Origin: Planococcus halocryophilus | GTDB taxonomy: Bacteria; Bacillota; Bacilli; Bacillales_A; Planococcaceae | DNA length: 64,000 nucleotides | Assembly (NCBI RefSeq): GCF_022489025.1 | Contig: NZ_JAKVTG010000003.1 | Span: forward strand, 62,001 to 126,000 | Direction: 5' to 3' | Translations under genes and position numbers: made by a program | Shown: positions 61,545 to 64,000 of the stretch, piece by piece | Layout: each line of letters opens with the position of its first letter | How positions within the stretch are numbered: the first letter of the stretch is position 1 | Notes under the pieces: model-generated | The model's database searches: none | The model's input: only the letters and a program-made list of their open reading frames with translations | What the model was told of the DNA's origin: nothing

Positions 61545-62921
61545 TTAAAATTGAATATGCTTTTCGACATATGCTTGTACTTCAGCAATCGGCATACGTG
61601 TTTGTTCCATTGAATCACGGTGACGTACTGTTACTTGACCATCTTCAACTGAATCAAAGTCATATGTGATACAGAAAGGTGTACCGATTTCATCTTGGCG
61701 ACGGTAACGTTTACCGATCGATTGAGACTCATCGTAATCTACCATGAAGTGCTTAGCTAATTCAGCGAATACGCCTGTTGCACCTTCAGCTAATTTTTTC
61801 GATAGCGGAAGAATCGCTGCTTTATAAGGAGCTAAAGCAGGGTGGAACTTCAAGACTGTGCGTTTGTCGTCGTTTTCAAGCTCTTCCTGGTGGTAGGCAT
61901 CTACTAAGAAAGCTAGTGTTACACGGTCAGCGCCTAGAGAAGGCTCGATGCAATAAGGCACAAAGCGCTCATTTGTTACTGGGTCGATGTAGTTAAAATC
62001 TTCTCCTGAATGTTCCATATGGCGTTTCAAGTCAAAATCAGTACGATCTGCAATGCCCCAAAGCTCGCCCCAGCCGAATGGGAATTTGTATTCAATATCC
62101 ACAGTTGCGTTTGAGTAATGAGATAGTTCGTCTTCGTCATGTTCGCGAAGGCGCATATTGTCTTCATTCATATTCAAGTTCAACAACCAGTTTTTACTGA
62201 AATCGCGCCAGTAAGCGTACCATTCTAAATCTTCACCAGGCTTGCAGAAAAATTCAAGTTCCATTTGTTCAAATTCACGCGTCCGGAACGTAAAGTTACC
62301 AGGTGTGATTTCGTTACGGAAACTTTTACCGATTTGTGCAATACCAAAAGGCATTTTTTTGCGCATTGAACGTTGAACGTTTTTATAGTTAACGAAAATC
62401 CCTTGAGCTGTTTCTGGGCGCAAGAAAACTTCGTTTGTTGAAGCTTCAGTTACACCTTGGAAGGTTTTGAACATCAAGTTAAACTGGCGAATATCTGTGT
62501 AATCTAGCGCGCCACAAACGGTACATTTCACTTCGTGTTCTTGGATCAATTCTGCCATACGGTCAAATGACAAACCATCAACGATCAATTCAATGCCCTT
62601 AGCATCTAATGCATTTTCGATTAATTTGTCTGCACGGTGGCGCGTTTTACAGCTCTTACAGTCGATCATTGGATCATTAAAGTTACCGACATGTCCTGAA
62701 GCTACCCAAGTTTTCGGGTTCATCAAAATGGCAGCGTCAAGCCCTACGTTATAAGGGGATTCTTGAACGAATTTTTTCCACCATGCTTTTTTAATATTGT
62801 TTTTCAGTTCGACGCCAAGTGGACCATAATCCCATGTGTTCGCCAAACCGCCGTAAATTTCAGAGCCTGGAAAAACAAAGCCTCTGTGTTTTGCTAATGC
62901 TACTACATCTTCCATTGACAT
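61545..62921 (-). CDS. glyS: Glycyl-tRNA synthetase, single-chain dimeric type
   Basis: This class IIa enzyme charges tRNA-Gly. The 458-residue protein is the eukaryote/archaea-like alpha2 type, not the GlyQ/GlyS alpha2-beta2 form of B. subtilis. It shows [20 protein letters not shown] near the start, a zinc-finger pair (CKSCKTRH and CTVCGALDY), motif 2 [19 protein letters not shown], motif 3 near [13 protein letters not shown] and a C-terminal anticodon-binding domain. The ATG at 62921 has GGAGG on the minus strand 8 bases before it. It runs opposite to recO and ccpN and has its own T-box leader. Confidence 0.97.
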   Translation of the reverse strand: MSMEDVVALAKHRGFVFPGSEIYGGLANTWDYGPLGVELKNNIKKAWWKKFVQESPYNVGLDAAILMNPKTWVASGHVGNFNDPMIDCKSCKTRHRADKLIENALDAKGIELIVDGLSFDRMAELIQEHEVKCTVCGALDYTDIRQFNLMFKTFQGVTEASTNEVFLRPETAQGIFVNYKNVQRSMRKKMPFGIAQIGKSFRNEITPGNFTFRTREFEQMELEFFCKPGEDLEWYAYWRDFSKNWLLNLNMNEDNMRLREHDEDELSHYSNATVDIEYKFPFGWGELWGIADRTDFDLKRHMEHSGEDFNYIDPVTNERFVPYCIEPSLGADRVTLAFLVDAYHQEELENDDKRTVLKFHPALAPYKAAILPLSKKLAEGATGVFAELAKHFMVDYDESQSIGKRYRRQDEIGTPFCITYDFDSVEDGQVTVRHRDSMEQTRMPIAEVQAYVEKHIQF

Positions 62922-62941
62922 AAAAATTACCTCCATAAAAT

Positions 62942-63150
62942 AAAAAATCGCACTCGCCCTCGGACATTGTTACATGCCCGAGGACGAGTACGTTAAGACC
63001 CGCGGTTCCACCTCGATTGACTGCGAATTGCAGTCCACTTTAAAATAAAAATAGCTCAGGATCGCCGTTTCCTGTAGTTGTAGGCTTTCACTATCCCTAC
63101 TCGCTAAAATTACAGTACTCATTTATCCGTCATTGCCTATATGAAGTTCA
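62942..63150 (-). promoter_or_regulatory. T-box riboswitch leader of glyS
   Basis: On the minus strand the T-box AGGTGGAACCGCGG lies at 63013-63000, followed by a terminator hairpin (ACTCGTCCTCGG arm paired with CCGAGGGCGAGT, 62989-62952) and a T run. A GGC triplet at 63066-63064 is a candidate glycine specifier. Uncharged tRNA-Gly would induce glyS. Confidence 0.92.
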
Positions 63151-63156
63151 TTTTTA

Positions 63157-63185
63157 ATTGTATCATGACAATGTTTTCTTCGCAA
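63157..63185 (-). promoter_or_regulatory. Promoter of glyS
   Basis: On the minus strand TTGCGA (63185-63180) and TACAAT (63162-63157) have a 17-base spacer, just ahead of the T-box leader. Confidence 0.6.
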
Positions 63186-63247
63186 TATTACGTGCATTAG
63201 TATATAATAATTGATATTGAGTATAACATATATCTATTTTTGAGGCG

Positions 63248-63886
63248 GTGAGTCCAATCGAACTCAATAAACGACAGGAAGAAATATTGCAAATAGTTAA
63301 AGGCAATGGTCCAATTACTGGCGAACAGATTGCGGATCGCTTAAACTTAACAAGATCAACGCTTAGACCGGACTTAGCCATTTTAACGATGGCAGGTTTT
63401 TTAGATGCCCGTCCCCGCGTTGGTTATTTTTATTCTGGTAAAAAACCAGGGCAAGATGTTACTGATACGATGAACAATATGAAAGTAAAGGATTTTCAGT
63501 CGATTCCGGTTGTTGTCCGAGAAGATGTAAGTGTATACGATGCCATCAGCCAAATGTTTTTAGATGATGTTGGAACACTTTTTGTCGTGGATAAAAACTC
63601 GCATTTAGCAGGAGTGTTATCGAGAAAAGATTTACTGCGAGCAAGTTTGGGCAGCCAAAACTTATCGAGTATTCCCGTACATATTATTATGACGCGCATG
63701 CCGAACATCACATATTGCGTTAGAAACGAATCGCTTATCCAAGCAGCACATCGTTTGATCAATCAACAAATCGATGCGCTACCGGTAGTAGAAGAACAAC
63801 CAGACGGCTTTAAAGTTGTCGGTAGGTTAACTAAAACGAATATTACTCGTGCGTTTTTATCGTTATCTGAAAACCACGATTTGTGA
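63248..63886 (+). CDS. ccpN: Transcriptional repressor CcpN
   Basis: CcpN represses gluconeogenic genes (gapB, pckA in B. subtilis) during growth on glucose. The 212-residue protein has an N-terminal winged helix (LNKRQEEILQIVKGNGPITG, LTRSTLRPDLA) and two CBS domains (about 80-140 and 145-205; VKDFQSIPVVV, GVLSRKDLLRAS). The start is GTG at 63248, just after GAGGCG; the spacing is tight but the product start (MSPIELNKRQE) fits homologues. The gene yqfL follows after 10 bases, as in B. subtilis. Confidence 0.95.
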   Translation: MSPIELNKRQEEILQIVKGNGPITGEQIADRLNLTRSTLRPDLAILTMAGFLDARPRVGYFYSGKKPGQDVTDTMNNMKVKDFQSIPVVVREDVSVYDAISQMFLDDVGTLFVVDKNSHLAGVLSRKDLLRASLGSQNLSSIPVHIIMTRMPNITYCVRNESLIQAAHRLINQQIDALPVVEEQPDGFKVVGRLTKTNITRAFLSLSENHDL

Positions 63887-63896
63887 GGTGTCAATT

Positions 63897-64000
63897 ATGA
63901 AGTCACTGCGATTGTTTATTGTATCCGATTCAGTTGGTGAAACAGGAGAACTGGTCGCAAAAGCAGCAATTAGCCAATATTTGAGTGCAGATCAAAATGC
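63897..64000 (+). CDS. yqfL: Pyruvate, phosphate dikinase regulatory protein (YqfL), 5' part
   Basis: Only the first 34 codons are in the window: MKSLRLFIVSDSVGETGELV and a following AKAAISQY segment, typical of DUF299 bifunctional kinase/pyrophosphorylases that regulate PPDK or PEP synthase. The ATG at 63897 follows GAGGTG. In B. subtilis YqfL also influences CcpN activity, which fits the operon. Confidence 0.93.
   Translation, partial: MKSLRLFIVSDSVGETGELVAKAAISQYLSADQN

Overview
The window is a stretch of core chromosome from a low-GC Gram-positive bacterium of the Bacillales. Almost every gene has a recognisable Bacillus subtilis counterpart in nearly the same order: recJ-apt-relA-dtd-yrvJ-hisS-aspS-6S RNA-tcdA-rarA-cymR-yrvO-mnmA-yrrB-recD2-alaS, then the yrr, yqe, comE, dnaK, yqf and ccpN blocks. 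Short GC-rich intergenic palindromes and the loss of several sporulation genes from otherwise collinear positions point to a non-sporulating Planococcaceae member such as Planococcus. That assignment is an inference from gene order and repeat style; no marker gene was searched.

Layout. 1-5.6 kb: recJ (3' part), apt, an inserted beta-helix protein gene, relA and dtd. 5.6-5.9 kb: a 20-bp tandem repeat, followed by a cell-wall amidase on the minus strand. 7.6-12.1 kb: T-box leader, hisS, aspS, 6S RNA and tcdA. 12.2-19.7 kb: rarA (minus), then cymR, cysteine desulfurase, mnmA, a TPR protein and recD2. 19.7-25.3 kb: two intergenic palindromes, T-box leader, alaS, ireB, ruvX, a DUF1292 gene and mltG. 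25.4-28.8 kb: trmR, udk, greA, yrrS and mtnN. 28.8-35.2 kb: divergent pssA/psd, then a tightly overlapping operon yqeG-yqeH-aroE-yhbY-nadD-yqeK-rsfS-yqeM. 35.3-39.5 kb: competence genes comEA, comEB and comEC, a 120-bp tandem repeat, and the tiny gene yqzM. 39.7-44.3 kb: holA, rpsT (minus), lepA, hemW. 44.3-51.9 kb: the CIRCE-controlled hrcA-grpE-dnaK unit, dnaJ, prmA, rsmE, deoC and rpsU. 52-54.9 kb: nfeD-floA behind an exact sigma-W promoter match, and an unrecognised 161-residue membrane-anchored protein. 55.2-61.4 kb: phoH, pgpH, ybeY, dgkA, cdd, era, recO. 61.5-64 kb: single-chain glyS with a T-box (minus), ccpN, and the start of yqfL.

The genes cover translation (three aminoacyl-tRNA synthetases under T-box control, tRNA and ribosome modification, ribosome assembly GTPases), protein folding, DNA repair and uptake, nucleotide second messengers ((p)ppGpp via RelA, c-di-AMP via PgpH), membrane lipid synthesis and membrane-domain organisation. 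I found no prophage, defence island, CRISPR array or transposase. The less ordinary content is intergenic: a 20-bp minisatellite, a 120-bp tandem array and three related palindromic elements, plus the pattern of genes missing from conserved neighbourhoods. I do not see a convincing new multi-gene system; the best unknowns are the repeat families, the gene between apt and relA, and the gene after floA.
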